Source: an uncultured Prevotellaceae bacterium | GTDB lineage: Bacteria; Bacteroidota; Bacteroidia; Bacteroidales; Bacteroidaceae | Reading direction: 5' to 3' | Length of the DNA stretch: 26,058 nucleotides | NCBI GenBank assembly: GCA_900315105.1 | Contig: OMXX01000091.1 | Span: forward strand, 1-26,058 | Shown: positions 12,901 to 21,425 of the stretch, piece by piece | How the letters are laid out: the number at the start of each line of letters is the position of its first letter | Numbering within the stretch: the stretch's first letter is position 1 | Notes under the pieces: generated by a model | The model's input: the letters and a program-made list of their open reading frames with translations, nothing else | The model's database searches: none | Told to the model about the DNA's origin: nothing | Translations under genes and position numbers: made by a program

Positions 12901-14022
12901 ATGAATCTAATGACTCTTAAAAATGGTGCATCTGCGGTCTTTAATGTAAGCAAGATGTTTGTTAAGGACCATGCACCACAGATTCTTATTGGTGTAGCAA
13001 TTGGTTCAGAAGTTGGTGCAATTGTGTCCAGTTGTTACGCTATGACAAAGATGCCTGATATTATCGATGCTCACAAAGAGGCAGCAGATAGTGCCAGGTT
13101 TGCTCTTAAAAATGGTGATATTTCTAAAGAGGAGTATCAGAGAGCAATTACAAAAGTTTACATCAACACCGGTGTAGACTCAGTTAAGTATTGGGCTCTT
13201 CCTGTAGCACTCACAGGCGTCTCAATCACTTCCGGCCTTGCGGCTTATAATAAGATTAATAAGAAATATGTTGGAGCAATGGCCAGCCTTGCAACTATCT
13301 CAGATAAGTTTAGAACTTATAGAGATAACGTTGTTGAGGATGCTGGTATTGAACGTGATAAGATCTATCTTAACAATGGTATTCTTAAGGCAAAGGCTCT
13401 TAGACTTCATAATGGTAATACAAAGAATGGAACAGAGCAGAAGTACACAGACAAAGAGATAAATCACGCAATGTGTGCTGGTAACCCGGAAGAGATACTT
13501 GAAAAGTCTGCTACGAATGATGTTGCGAAGGCATATATGCATTCTAACAATCCTTACGAGTTCGAGTGGTCTAGAGACACTGTTGATGGCGATATTTTCA
13601 ACGAGCATAGTCATAACTATAATGTGAACTATGTTATAGGTTATAGGCTTCAGTATTGGAATGATAGACTTCAGGTTAATGGAATTGTAACTCTGAACGA
13701 GGTTCTTAGATCAATTGGTCTTACATGCTATATGTCATCAGAATTTGATGATATTGGTTGGTGTAAAAAGAAGTATGATGAACGTTGTGATGGCTTCATC
13801 GACTTTGGATTTGATAAGGATGAAGTAGTAACACCTGAAAGACAGATGTGGAAGGAACCTACACCTTATATTGATGAAATGTTCAGAAAGAATCCTGATA
13901 CCGACAGAGTTATGCTTGTAATGAATTGTTGTGATATTCGTGAAGCAAAGAAGGCGGCTTATGGCGACTATTTTGGTAAAGATGGAAAGTTGAATTTGTT
14001 GACTGCTTATCGTAATGTCTAA
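12901..14022 (+). CDS. Large phage membrane-associated protein, DUF6353-like
   Basis: 373 aa. Hydrophobic segments at about residues 24-45 (HAPQILIGVAIGSEVGAIV) and 95-115 (YWALPVALTGVSITSGLAA), the latter after a helix AHKEAADSARFALK. The C-terminal 200 residues are soluble with conserved features such as YRLQYWNDRLQVNGIV, FDDIGWCKKKYD and VMLVMNCCD. It parallels the 275-aa protein at 9811 in order of segments, suggesting duplication within this phage. I think both belong to the DUF6353 family; no activity is known. Starts 8 nt after a TGA with AAAGGAG upstream. Confidence 0.75.
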   Translation: MNLMTLKNGASAVFNVSKMFVKDHAPQILIGVAIGSEVGAIVSSCYAMTKMPDIIDAHKEAADSARFALKNGDISKEEYQRAITKVYINTGVDSVKYWALPVALTGVSITSGLAAYNKINKKYVGAMASLATISDKFRTYRDNVVEDAGIERDKIYLNNGILKAKALRLHNGNTKNGTEQKYTDKEINHAMCAGNPEEILEKSATNDVAKAYMHSNNPYEFEWSRDTVDGDIFNEHSHNYNVNYVIGYRLQYWNDRLQVNGIVTLNEVLRSIGLTCYMSSEFDDIGWCKKKYDERCDGFIDFGFDKDEVVTPERQMWKEPTPYIDEMFRKNPDTDRVMLVMNCCDIREAKKAAYGDYFGKDGKLNLLTAYRNV

Positions 14023-14034
14023 TTGGAGGCTCAC

Positions 14035-14778
14035 ATGAATAGTATATTAAAAGGTTTACTGATATTTATTGGTGGCGTCGCTGTCGGAGGTGGCGCTACA
14101 TATTTTGTAGTTAATAGTATTAATGAAGAGAAGAAAGATAAAGAAATCTCTGATAGGGTTGAGTCAGCAGTAAGAGAGTATAAGGCTCACGAACTCTCTA
14201 AGCTTAATCATGATATTAAGGAGAACATTAAGTCTGCTATTATTAAGGAAGAGCCTGAGAAGGTTGATGATAGACAGATTGATATTTTCGAGTATACTAA
14301 GAAGATTAGAGATGCTGGATATTCTGCTTATGCTTCTGGTGTTAAGGAACCTGACGAAGCTCCAGATGATGTAGTATTGGAGAGACACAATGCCTTTGAT
14401 GACTCAAAACTCATTAATGAAGATGATATTTCTGAAGATGAGGAAGACGAACCTGGTGAGACAGCAGTAAAGAAAGCACCTTACTTGATATCTCCAGATC
14501 AGTTCCAGAATGATTATACAGATGAGTATGATAAGGAATCATTGATATTGTTCAAGGATAATATTCTTACGGACGAGAACTTTGCAGAGGTGTCTTCTAA
14601 GGATGCTGAGAAGTTGCTCGGAGGACCTAAGTTATTCACAGCATTCGGTAGTAAGGGTGCTAAGAAGGATACGGTTTATATTCGTAATGAACTCCATCAT
14701 ACTGACTATGAGATAGTTCGTTCTCCTCGAAAATATGTAACAGATGTTCTTCATATGGAGGATGAAGACGAGGAGTAA
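14035..14778 (+). CDS. Membrane-anchored acidic phage protein
   Basis: 247 aa. An N-terminal glycine-rich anchor (about residues 5-24, LKGLLIFIGGVAVGGGATYF) precedes a charged coiled region and a long acidic section. The C-terminal domain carries YLISPDQF, a DNILTDENF element, a VYIRNELHHTDYEI element and an acidic end; I recall this set from Clostridia and Streptococcus phage proteins found next to DUF6353-like genes. The function is unknown; the anchor plus acidic tail places a soluble domain at the inner membrane surface. GGAGG 7 nt before the ATG at 14035. Confidence 0.8.
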   Translation: MNSILKGLLIFIGGVAVGGGATYFVVNSINEEKKDKEISDRVESAVREYKAHELSKLNHDIKENIKSAIIKEEPEKVDDRQIDIFEYTKKIRDAGYSAYASGVKEPDEAPDDVVLERHNAFDDSKLINEDDISEDEEDEPGETAVKKAPYLISPDQFQNDYTDEYDKESLILFKDNILTDENFAEVSSKDAEKLLGGPKLFTAFGSKGAKKDTVYIRNELHHTDYEIVRSPRKYVTDVLHMEDEDEE

Positions 14779-14782
14779 TATT

Positions 14783-15187
14783 ATGGATGATGATATTTAT
14801 GAAATTGTCCTTAGAGATGCATACTTTAGATGGTTATGTCACTTTATAGGATTTGACGATATCGGATATTCATCATGTAGACATTGTCTTCTTCTTACTT
14901 ATCTGTATAGTATGGATTTCTATATTATGGACGATGTAGAGGGTAATGAACAGAACAGAATTATTGATGCTACAGACTTAAAAGTTGAGTTCTGTGAGAC
15001 ACATCCGGAGATTGATCCTGATACAATGTTTGAAAATGATCCTTCCGTACTGGAAGTCATTGTGGCATTGGCTAGAAGGATAATTCTTCATATTGGTTCT
15101 GGAAAATCATACAAAATCTCGGTATGGATTGTTTTACGGACGATAATTACAACTATAATTGGTCATATGACGATGTGGACATCATAA
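14783..15187 (+). CDS. 5' part of a frameshifted phage gene
   Basis: 134 codons from the ATG at 14783. The first about 100 residues look like the N-terminal part of a phage family I recall (helical start, a LEVIVALARRI helix), but the last 25 or so residues (ending IGHMTMWTS) look wrong: the expected continuation, YWFWKIIQNLGMDCF followed by DDNYN, is found in the frame used by 15124-15324. The shift falls between about 15076 and 15090. The upstream junction is GAGGAGTAATATTATG. Either a small deletion broke the gene or the sequence has an indel. Confidence 0.65.
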   Translation: MDDDIYEIVLRDAYFRWLCHFIGFDDIGYSSCRHCLLLTYLYSMDFYIMDDVEGNEQNRIIDATDLKVEFCETHPEIDPDTMFENDPSVLEVIVALARRIILHIGSGKSYKISVWIVLRTIITTIIGHMTMWTS

Positions 15188-15324
15188 TGGAGCGCTGCAT
15201 GGATCGTACGTACGACAAAAATGGGAACGGATCCCTATTTCCGCTCAAAAATCCCACTTTTGATCCCAGAAAAATGGAAATTTGGATGCAAATGCAGGCT
15301 TGGTTGAATGAAAATTATCCGTAA
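15124..15324 (+). pseudogene. 3' part of the frameshifted phage gene
   Basis: This frame is open from 15076 (after a TAG at 15073) to 15324. It reads SYWFWKIIQNLGMDCF before the first ATG at 15124, then a DDVDIIMERCMDRTYD helix, GNGSLFPL and a closing RKMEIWMQMQAWLNENY helix. That order (WFW, NLG, DD, RxYxxxGxGSLFPL, EIWxQM) is the C-terminal half of a phage family I recall as one continuous protein. No ribosome site precedes 15124, so independent translation is doubtful. Its 3' end contains the first origin repeats. Confidence 0.6.
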
Positions 15325-15509
15325 GATCCCAGTTTTGGTGGGACAAATCCCAGTTTTATTTCAAAAATGGGACAGCTGAAACCCTTGAAAATAAAGGCTT
15401 TGCGGGCATTTTGTCCCATTTTCCCACTTTTTTATTAAATTAATTTAATTATAAAAATATATATATTATATAATAAATAAAGGCTGGGAAAATGAAAAAA
15501 TGGGATTTT
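15217..15509 (+). repeat. TCCCA(N)TTTT repeats, candidate replication origin
   Basis: Copies of ATCCCAGTTTT or close variants lie at 15251, 15326, 15347, 15412 and 15421, and the reverse form AAAA(N)TGGGA at 15217, 15363, 15484 and 15495. Between the arms lies a tract at about 15428-15480 made almost only of A and T. Repeats plus an A+T-rich unwinding tract directly upstream of the replicase gene is the layout of phage replication origins. A TATAAT at 15469-15474 may be the promoter of the replication operon. No other gene is seen in 15325-15534. Confidence 0.6.
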
Positions 15510-15534
15510 GATAAAGTAAGAAGGAGAACGGCGT

Positions 15535-18500
15535 GTGGATTTTGTTAAAATTACACAAAAAGTGATGAAAAATGGTACTATAGAGTTAGCCCCGTCGTTC
15601 GTGGTCATGCATTCTAAAGATTTATTAGTTAAAGGTGGTAGGTTTTATGGTATTTGGGATGAAACTAATAACACCTGGAGTACTGATATTTTAGATGTAC
15701 CAAGAATAGTAGATAATGAATTGTATGAAGAACGTAATAAAATGCAAACGAGTGTCCCTGTTTATATTAAAACCTTGACAGATTTCAGTACGAACAAATG
15801 GACTGAGTTTGATACGTTCTTAAAGAAGATGCCAGATTCAAAAGCAGAGTTAGATAGTAAATTGATATTCTCTAACATGGAGACAACAAGAGAAGATTAC
15901 GCATCTAAGAAATTGTCATATCCTCTTGAAGAAGGAGATTATAGTGCTTATGACGAACTTATAAGTACTTTATATTCTAAAGAAGAACGACAGAAATTAG
16001 AATGGGCAATTGGAAGTATTGTTGCTGGTGAAGGAAAAGATATTCAAAAGTTTATTGTCTTATATGGTGAATCTGGTGCGGGCAAGTCTACAGTACTAAA
16101 TATTATTCAAAAATTATTTGATGGATATTATACGATATTTGATGCTAAGTCATTAGGAAGTGGTTCAAATCAGTTTTCAACAGAGATGTTTAAGAACAAT
16201 CCATTAGTAGCTATTCAGCATGACGGTGATTTGAGTGATATTCGTGATAACACAAAGTTGAACTCGATCATATCTCATGAGTTGATGTCTATTAATGAGA
16301 AGTTTAAAAATCTTTATGTTGCTAGAAGTAATTGCTTCTTATTTATGGCGACTAATAAACCAGTTAAAATTTCCGATGCCAAATCGGGGTTAATTAGAAG
16401 ACTTATAGATGTCAGACCTACTGGAAAGAAAGTAAGTAGTAAAAGATATTTTGAGTTGATGAATGAGATTAACTTCGAACTTGGCGCTATAGCTGCTCAT
16501 TGTCTTGATATTTACCGGAGCCTGGGTAAATATTATTACGATGAATATAGACCACTTGACATGATGTTTCAAACAGATTTCTTCTTTAACTATGTTGAGG
16601 AGAATTTTGGATTCTTTTGCGAGAATGAGTTCATAACATTAACACAGGCTTATGAGCTGTATAAACAATATTGCGATAATTCTTCTATAGAAAAGCGAAT
16701 CCCTAAATACCGGTTTAGAGAAGAGCTCAAGAATTACTTCGAACAATATTTAGAGGAAACTCGAATCGATGGCAAACATATTAGAAGTGTTTACATGGGT
16801 TTTCTTAAAGACAAGTTCAAGATGGCTCAGAAGGTAATACCGCTGTCTGATCCACGCGAGGATAAACCTCTTTCCTTAATATTGGAATATACAGAGTCAT
16901 TATTGGATAAAGAATTAAAAGATTGTCCGGCTCAGTACGCTAATCGTTATGAAACTCCATCAGTAGCATGGGATAACTGTGAAACAACCTTAAAAGATAT
17001 TGACACAAGTAAGGTCCATTATGTACTGCCACCCAAAAATCTTATATGTATCGACTTCGATTTGAAAAATGAGAAGGGCGCAAAGGATAGATGTAGGAAT
17101 TTGGAAGCAGCTGCCCTATGGAAACCAACTTATGCCGAATATAGTAAGGGTGGAAGCGGGTTACATTTATATTATTGGTATACTGGCGATGTAGAGAAAC
17201 TCAGTAAATTATATTCTGATGACATCGAGATCAAAGTATTTACTGGTAAAGCTTCTCTTCGTAGAAGAGTAAGTAAATGTAATGATATTCCTATAGCTAC
17301 ACTGTCAAGTGGTCTTCCTTTAAAGGAAGAAAAGAAAGATATGTTAAGTGAAAAGGCTATAATGTCTGTTGGAGGATTAAGAAGACTTATCAACAGATGT
17401 TTAAAGAAAGAATTTGGGTCCACAACGGAGAATATTAATTTCATTAAAGATATTCTTGATGAAATGTATGATAGTGGAATGCCATATGACGTTACAGATA
17501 TGTATGGTGATATTTTAGCATTCGCTATTGGGTCAACTCATCAGTCGGATAATTGCTGCAAGAAAGTAGACCAGATGAAGTTTAAATCTGCAGAAGATAT
17601 TGAGAATAAAGAACCAAGTGCTGAGTTACCATTGATATTCTTTGATGTGGAAGTCTATCCTAATTTGTTTGTAGTAGTCTATAAAGAAGCAGGTAAAGAG
17701 AAGATTAAACTAATCAATCCAAAACCTATTGATATTCTGGCTATTATACAGAATTACAGGCTAGTAGGTTTTAACTGCAGAAGGTATGATAATCATATCA
17801 TGTATGCAAGAAGTATTGGATATTCTCTTGAAGACCTGTTCAACCTTTCTCAGAGCATAATAAACTCAGACAAAGGTAGTAAGAACAACGCAATGTTTCT
17901 TGAAGCATATAATCTTAGTTATACTGATGTGTATGACTATATGAATGCTGGCGAGAAAATGTCTCTTAAGAAATGGGAAGTCAAACTTGGAATTCATCAT
18001 CAAGAAATGGATATTCCTTGGGATCAACCTGTTCCTAAAGAGAAATGGTATGATGTTGCTGATTATTGTGGAAATGACGTTGATGCAACAGAAGCAGTGT
18101 TTAATGCAACTCAAGGTTCGTTTGCAGCAAGAAAAATCTTGGCCGCTTGGACTGGAATGACTGTTAATGACACAACAAACACATTAACAACACGAATGAT
18201 ATTTGGTAAAGAGAAGAATCCTCAGTCACAGTTCTTTTATAGAAACTTGGCTGAGAATGGTGGTTCTGGATATTTCTGCTATAAGGATTTCTTGGCCGGT
18301 AAAGATTGTACTGGTAAGAAACCTTACTTCCCTGGTTACGAATTCGATCATGGTAAGTCTACTTATCGTGGTGAAGAGATTGGCGAAGGTGGAAGAGTCT
18401 ATGCAGAACCAGGAATGTATGAGAATGTAGATGTTGAAGATGTTGCTTCAATGCATCCTCATTCAATTCTTGCCGAAATGTTGTTTGGTCCATATACTGA

Positions 18501-19614
18501 AAAGTTTAGAATGCTTGTTGAGGCGCGAGTAGCGATTAAGCATAAAGACTTTGATCTGGCTAAGAAACTCTTACCTCAAGAAGTTCATCAATTCTTGAAT
18601 GAAGAGAATGCAAAAGCATTGGCTGATGCTCTGAAGACAGCAATCAATTCTGTATATGGATTGACAAGTGCCAGATTTGCAAATCCGTTTAAGGATCCTA
18701 GAAACATTGATAATATTGTCGCAAAGCGTGGTGCTTTGTTTATGACAGATTTGAAGTTTGCTGTTCAGGAGAAAGGTTTCACTGTAGCGCATATTAAGAC
18801 AGACTCAATTAAGATTCCAAATGCTACGCCTGAGATAATCGACTTTATTAGAAAGATGGGTAAGGCTTATGGATATTCTTTCGAGACAGAGTCTAAGTAT
18901 TCAAGAATGTGTTTGGTAAATGATGCAGTTTATATTGCTCTTAGTGAGGAAGGTGAATGGGAGGCAACCGGAGCTCAGTTTGCTGTACCGTTTGTTTATA
19001 AGACATTGTTCTCTCATGAACCATTGATATTCTCAGACTTCTGTGAAACAAAGTCCGTAACAACCGCTTTATATTTGGACTTTAATGAAGAAGGAGATCA
19101 TAACTATCAGTTCGTTGGTAGAACAGGATTGTTCTGTCCAATAAGACCTGGTCATGGTGGTGGTGTACTTCTTAGAGATACTGGTAATGATATTTCAGAA
19201 CCAGTTAAGGAAGAGAAGGAATCAGATAGAGCATTTGAAAAGCGTTATCAGAAATGGCTTGATACATGTCATGGTAAATATGCATCAGCAACTGGCGCTA
19301 GTGGATATCGATGGATGGAAGCAGAGGTTGTTAGAAATACACACTGTGAAAAGTACATTGATATTTCATACTACGAGAAACTTGCAGAAACAGCAGTAGA
19401 CACAATCTCAGAGTTTGGTGACTTTGAGTGGTTTGCCAATAGTGATGGAAACTCACCTATTGAACACGGTAGTGGTAAATCTATTTATATTTTCTCCGAT
19501 GGTGTTCCATGCGGAGATAATAAATTTGAAACATGTTATGACTGTCCAGAATTTAAAGAAGGCAGATGTAACAAAGAATACAATTTAAACGATAATTTGA
19601 TAGGAGAAGATTGA
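15535..19614 (+). CDS. Helicase / primase / family B DNA polymerase fusion
   Basis: 1359 aa, GTG start with AGGAG 8 nt upstream. In order: (1) D5/SF3-type helicase, about residues 130-440, with Walker A GESGAGKS (178-185), Walker B-like VAIQHDGD and the sensor FLFMATNKP; (2) an archaeo-eukaryotic-type primase-like region, about 460-610, with IDFDL (506-510) and GSGLHLYY (H544); (3) a 3'-5' exonuclease, Exo I DVE (704-706), Exo II FNCRRYD (746-752), Exo III YCGND (844-848); (4) a family B palm: motif A DVASMHPHS (969-977), motif B KTAINSVYG (1034-1042), motif C HIKTDSI (1086-1092) where the usual first Asp of DTD is Lys. The tail has four cysteines. It should unwind, prime and copy phage DNA. 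Fusion of all three activities in one chain is uncommon. Confidence 0.85.
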   Translation: MDFVKITQKVMKNGTIELAPSFVVMHSKDLLVKGGRFYGIWDETNNTWSTDILDVPRIVDNELYEERNKMQTSVPVYIKTLTDFSTNKWTEFDTFLKKMPDSKAELDSKLIFSNMETTREDYASKKLSYPLEEGDYSAYDELISTLYSKEERQKLEWAIGSIVAGEGKDIQKFIVLYGESGAGKSTVLNIIQKLFDGYYTIFDAKSLGSGSNQFSTEMFKNNPLVAIQHDGDLSDIRDNTKLNSIISHELMSINEKFKNLYVARSNCFLFMATNKPVKISDAKSGLIRRLIDVRPTGKKVSSKRYFELMNEINFELGAIAAHCLDIYRSLGKYYYDEYRPLDMMFQTDFFFNYVEENFGFFCENEFITLTQAYELYKQYCDNSSIEKRIPKYRFREELKNYFEQYLEETRIDGKHIRSVYMGFLKDKFKMAQKVIPLSDPREDKPLSLILEYTESLLDKELKDCPAQYANRYETPSVAWDNCETTLKDIDTSKVHYVLPPKNLICIDFDLKNEKGAKDRCRNLEAAALWKPTYAEYSKGGSGLHLYYWYTGDVEKLSKLYSDDIEIKVFTGKASLRRRVSKCNDIPIATLSSGLPLKEEKKDMLSEKAIMSVGGLRRLINRCLKKEFGSTTENINFIKDILDEMYDSGMPYDVTDMYGDILAFAIGSTHQSDNCCKKVDQMKFKSAEDIENKEPSAELPLIFFDVEVYPNLFVVVYKEAGKEKIKLINPKPIDILAIIQNYRLVGFNCRRYDNHIMYARSIGYSLEDLFNLSQSIINSDKGSKNNAMFLEAYNLSYTDVYDYMNAGEKMSLKKWEVKLGIHHQEMDIPWDQPVPKEKWYDVADYCGNDVDATEAVFNATQGSFAARKILAAWTGMTVNDTTNTLTTRMIFGKEKNPQSQFFYRNLAENGGSGYFCYKDFLAGKDCTGKKPYFPGYEFDHGKSTYRGEEIGEGGRVYAEPGMYENVDVEDVASMHPHSILAEMLFGPYTEKFRMLVEARVAIKHKDFDLAKKLLPQEVHQFLNEENAKALADALKTAINSVYGLTSARFANPFKDPRNIDNIVAKRGALFMTDLKFAVQEKGFTVAHIKTDSIKIPNATPEIIDFIRKMGKAYGYSFETESKYSRMCLVNDAVYIALSEEGEWEATGAQFAVPFVYKTLFSHEPLIFSDFCETKSVTTALYLDFNEEGDHNYQFVGRTGLFCPIRPGHGGGVLLRDTGNDISEPVKEEKESDRAFEKRYQKWLDTCHGKYASATGASGYRWMEAEVVRNTHCEKYIDISYYEKLAETAVDTISEFGDFEWFANSDGNSPIEHGSGKSIYIFSDGVPCGDNKFETCYDCPEFKEGRCNKEYNLNDNLIGED

Positions 19615-19619
19615 TATTT

Positions 19620-20138
19620 ATGGCTAATAATAATTTGCTTATTAGAAACGCAAGACTTATTTACAGAAACTTCGAGGGTGTTGGAACAGACTTTAACTCT
19701 CCCGGAGATAGAAACTTTTGTGTAATTATTGATAAGGAACTCGCAGACAGACTTTCTGCTGAAGGTTGGAACATTAAGATTAGTAAGCCGCATCCTGAAG
19801 ATCCTGATTATGAGCAGTTCTTCTTCTTTAAGGTTCAGCTCACATATAGAGATAAGAAGACTGGACTTCCTAAGAGATATCCGCCTGAAATCTATATGAT
19901 TAATTCTACAGGCAAGCATCTTCTTAATGAGAATACTGTTAAGGTTCTTGATAAGAAGAGAATCGTCAAGACCGACCTTACAATCTCACCTTGGACTTAT
20001 GAGGACCGCAAGACACACGAGCCTAGGATTTCAGCATATGTTAAGGAACTCTATGCAACAGTTGATGAATCAGAACTTGAAAGAGAATATTCTTCTTATG
20101 ATGGTCCTGAAATTAAACTTCCGTTTGATCCCGATTAA
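19620..20138 (+). CDS. Probable single-stranded DNA-binding protein
   Basis: 172 aa, beginning MANNNLLIRNARLIYRNF, with GDRNFCVIID, a strand-rich centre and an acidic tail DGPEIKLPFDPD. I recall this pattern (IKNARIIFRNFxG, GDRNFCVxID, then VxLxINP) from Firmicutes phage proteins sitting beside polymerase and helicase genes; fold and acidic tail suit an OB-fold ssDNA-binding protein. Such proteins are often left unnamed. Start follows TGATATTTATG; the TAATG stop-start overlaps the next gene. Confidence 0.65.
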   Translation: MANNNLLIRNARLIYRNFEGVGTDFNSPGDRNFCVIIDKELADRLSAEGWNIKISKPHPEDPDYEQFFFFKVQLTYRDKKTGLPKRYPPEIYMINSTGKHLLNENTVKVLDKKRIVKTDLTISPWTYEDRKTHEPRISAYVKELYATVDESELEREYSSYDGPEIKLPFDPD

Positions 20139-21370
20139 TGTTTGAATTAAGGCCTGATCAAAAGAAGGCTTTGGCTAATCTCAGAAACGGCTCCATCCTG
20201 TGTGGTGGGGTCGGCTCTGGGAAGTCAATTGTTTCTCTTGCATATTATTATACAAAGATTTGTGATGGTTCAATTGATCCTTGGAAAACAAAAACAAAAG
20301 GACCACAACTTTATATTATCACAACAGCAATGAAACGAGACACTTTTGAATGGGAAGATGAAGCTGATAGATTTTTAATGAATGACATGATAATTGATTC
20401 ATGGAATAATATTAAGAAGTATGCAGATGTATCTAATGCTTTCTTTATATTTGATGAACAACGTGTCGTTGGTTGGGGAGCTTGGTCTAAAACATTTGTA
20501 AAGATTGCTAGAAAGAATCGATGGATATTATTAAGTGCAACACCTGGCGACAAATGGGAAGATTATGGACCAGTATTTGTTGCTAATGGATTCTATAGAA
20601 ATATTACAGATTTCAGACAATCACATTTTGTCTATTCTCGTTATACAAAGTTCCCCAAAGTTACATCATATATGAATCAGGGAAGATTGATATTCTATAG
20701 AAACCAAATATTAGTTCCTATGGATTATAAGAATCCTGCCGAATCTCATTACATTGATATTAGTTGTGGTTACAATAAAGATGACTTCACAAAAGTTTAT
20801 AAGTATCATTGGAATATTTATGAAGATTGTCCCATTGAAAACGGAAGTGAATGGTGCAAACTTCAAAGAATGTTGGTTAATAGTGATCCAAGAAGAATTG
20901 AAGAATTTAGAAAATTAGCTAAGGAAAATCCTAAAGCTATAGTATTTTACAATTTCGACTACGAACTAGAAATATTGAGAAAAGTAGCTAATGAAGAATC
21001 ATTGATATTTGCAGAATGGAATGGTCACAAACATGAACCAATTCCTGATACAGATAATTGGCTTTACTTTGTTCAGTATAATGGTTCGGAAGGTTGGAAT
21101 TGTATAAAAACAAATGTTATAATTTTTTACTCGTTAAACTATAGTTATAGAACAATGAAGCAGGCTGCTGGAAGAATCGATAGATCTAACACGCCTTTTA
21201 AACATTTATATTTTTATAGGCTAAAATCTAATTCACCAATTGATAATGGAATCGCTTATGCTGTTAAAAGGAAGAAAGATTTCAATGAATCTTCGTTTAT
21301 TGGTAAAAAATTCAATAATGAAGAGGTCGCAAGAAAAACACAGCTTATAATAGAAGGAGAGAGAGAATAA
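20138..21370 (+). CDS. Superfamily 2 DNA helicase
   Basis: 410 aa. Q-like element RPDQKKAL, Walker A GGVGSGKS (23-30), DEQR in place of DEAD (106-109), motif III SATP (133-136), and motif VI QAAGRIDR (342-349), all in the normal order. The small size and GGVGSGKS with AAGRIDR recall the compact phage SNF2/DEAD-like helicases next to VRR-NUC nucleases. It is predicted to be an ATP-dependent DNA translocase in phage replication. It starts at the overlapping TAATG of the gene before. Confidence 0.85.
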   Translation: MFELRPDQKKALANLRNGSILCGGVGSGKSIVSLAYYYTKICDGSIDPWKTKTKGPQLYIITTAMKRDTFEWEDEADRFLMNDMIIDSWNNIKKYADVSNAFFIFDEQRVVGWGAWSKTFVKIARKNRWILLSATPGDKWEDYGPVFVANGFYRNITDFRQSHFVYSRYTKFPKVTSYMNQGRLIFYRNQILVPMDYKNPAESHYIDISCGYNKDDFTKVYKYHWNIYEDCPIENGSEWCKLQRMLVNSDPRRIEEFRKLAKENPKAIVFYNFDYELEILRKVANEESLIFAEWNGHKHEPIPDTDNWLYFVQYNGSEGWNCIKTNVIIFYSLNYSYRTMKQAAGRIDRSNTPFKHLYFYRLKSNSPIDNGIAYAVKRKKDFNESSFIGKKFNNEEVARKTQLIIEGERE

Positions 21371-21395
21371 GCAAATTTTTCATCTCCTTTATATT
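21368..21395 (+). promoter_or_regulatory. Degenerate TTCGCAA-type promoter
   Basis: TAAGCAAATTTTTCAT at 21368 followed by TTTATATT (TATATT at 21390) resembles the promoter set, but the first box is changed and the spacing is about 2 nt longer. Its downstream leader is like that at 9515-9544. Confidence 0.4.
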
Positions 21396-21425
21396 TTACG
21401 GTACACATTTAGAAAGGAGGTACAA

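Noticed and set aside
15076..15124. Programmed -1 frameshifting in the split gene
   Set aside because: No X-XXY-YYZ slippery heptamer or clear downstream stem is visible at the crossover, so a mutation or sequence error is preferred.
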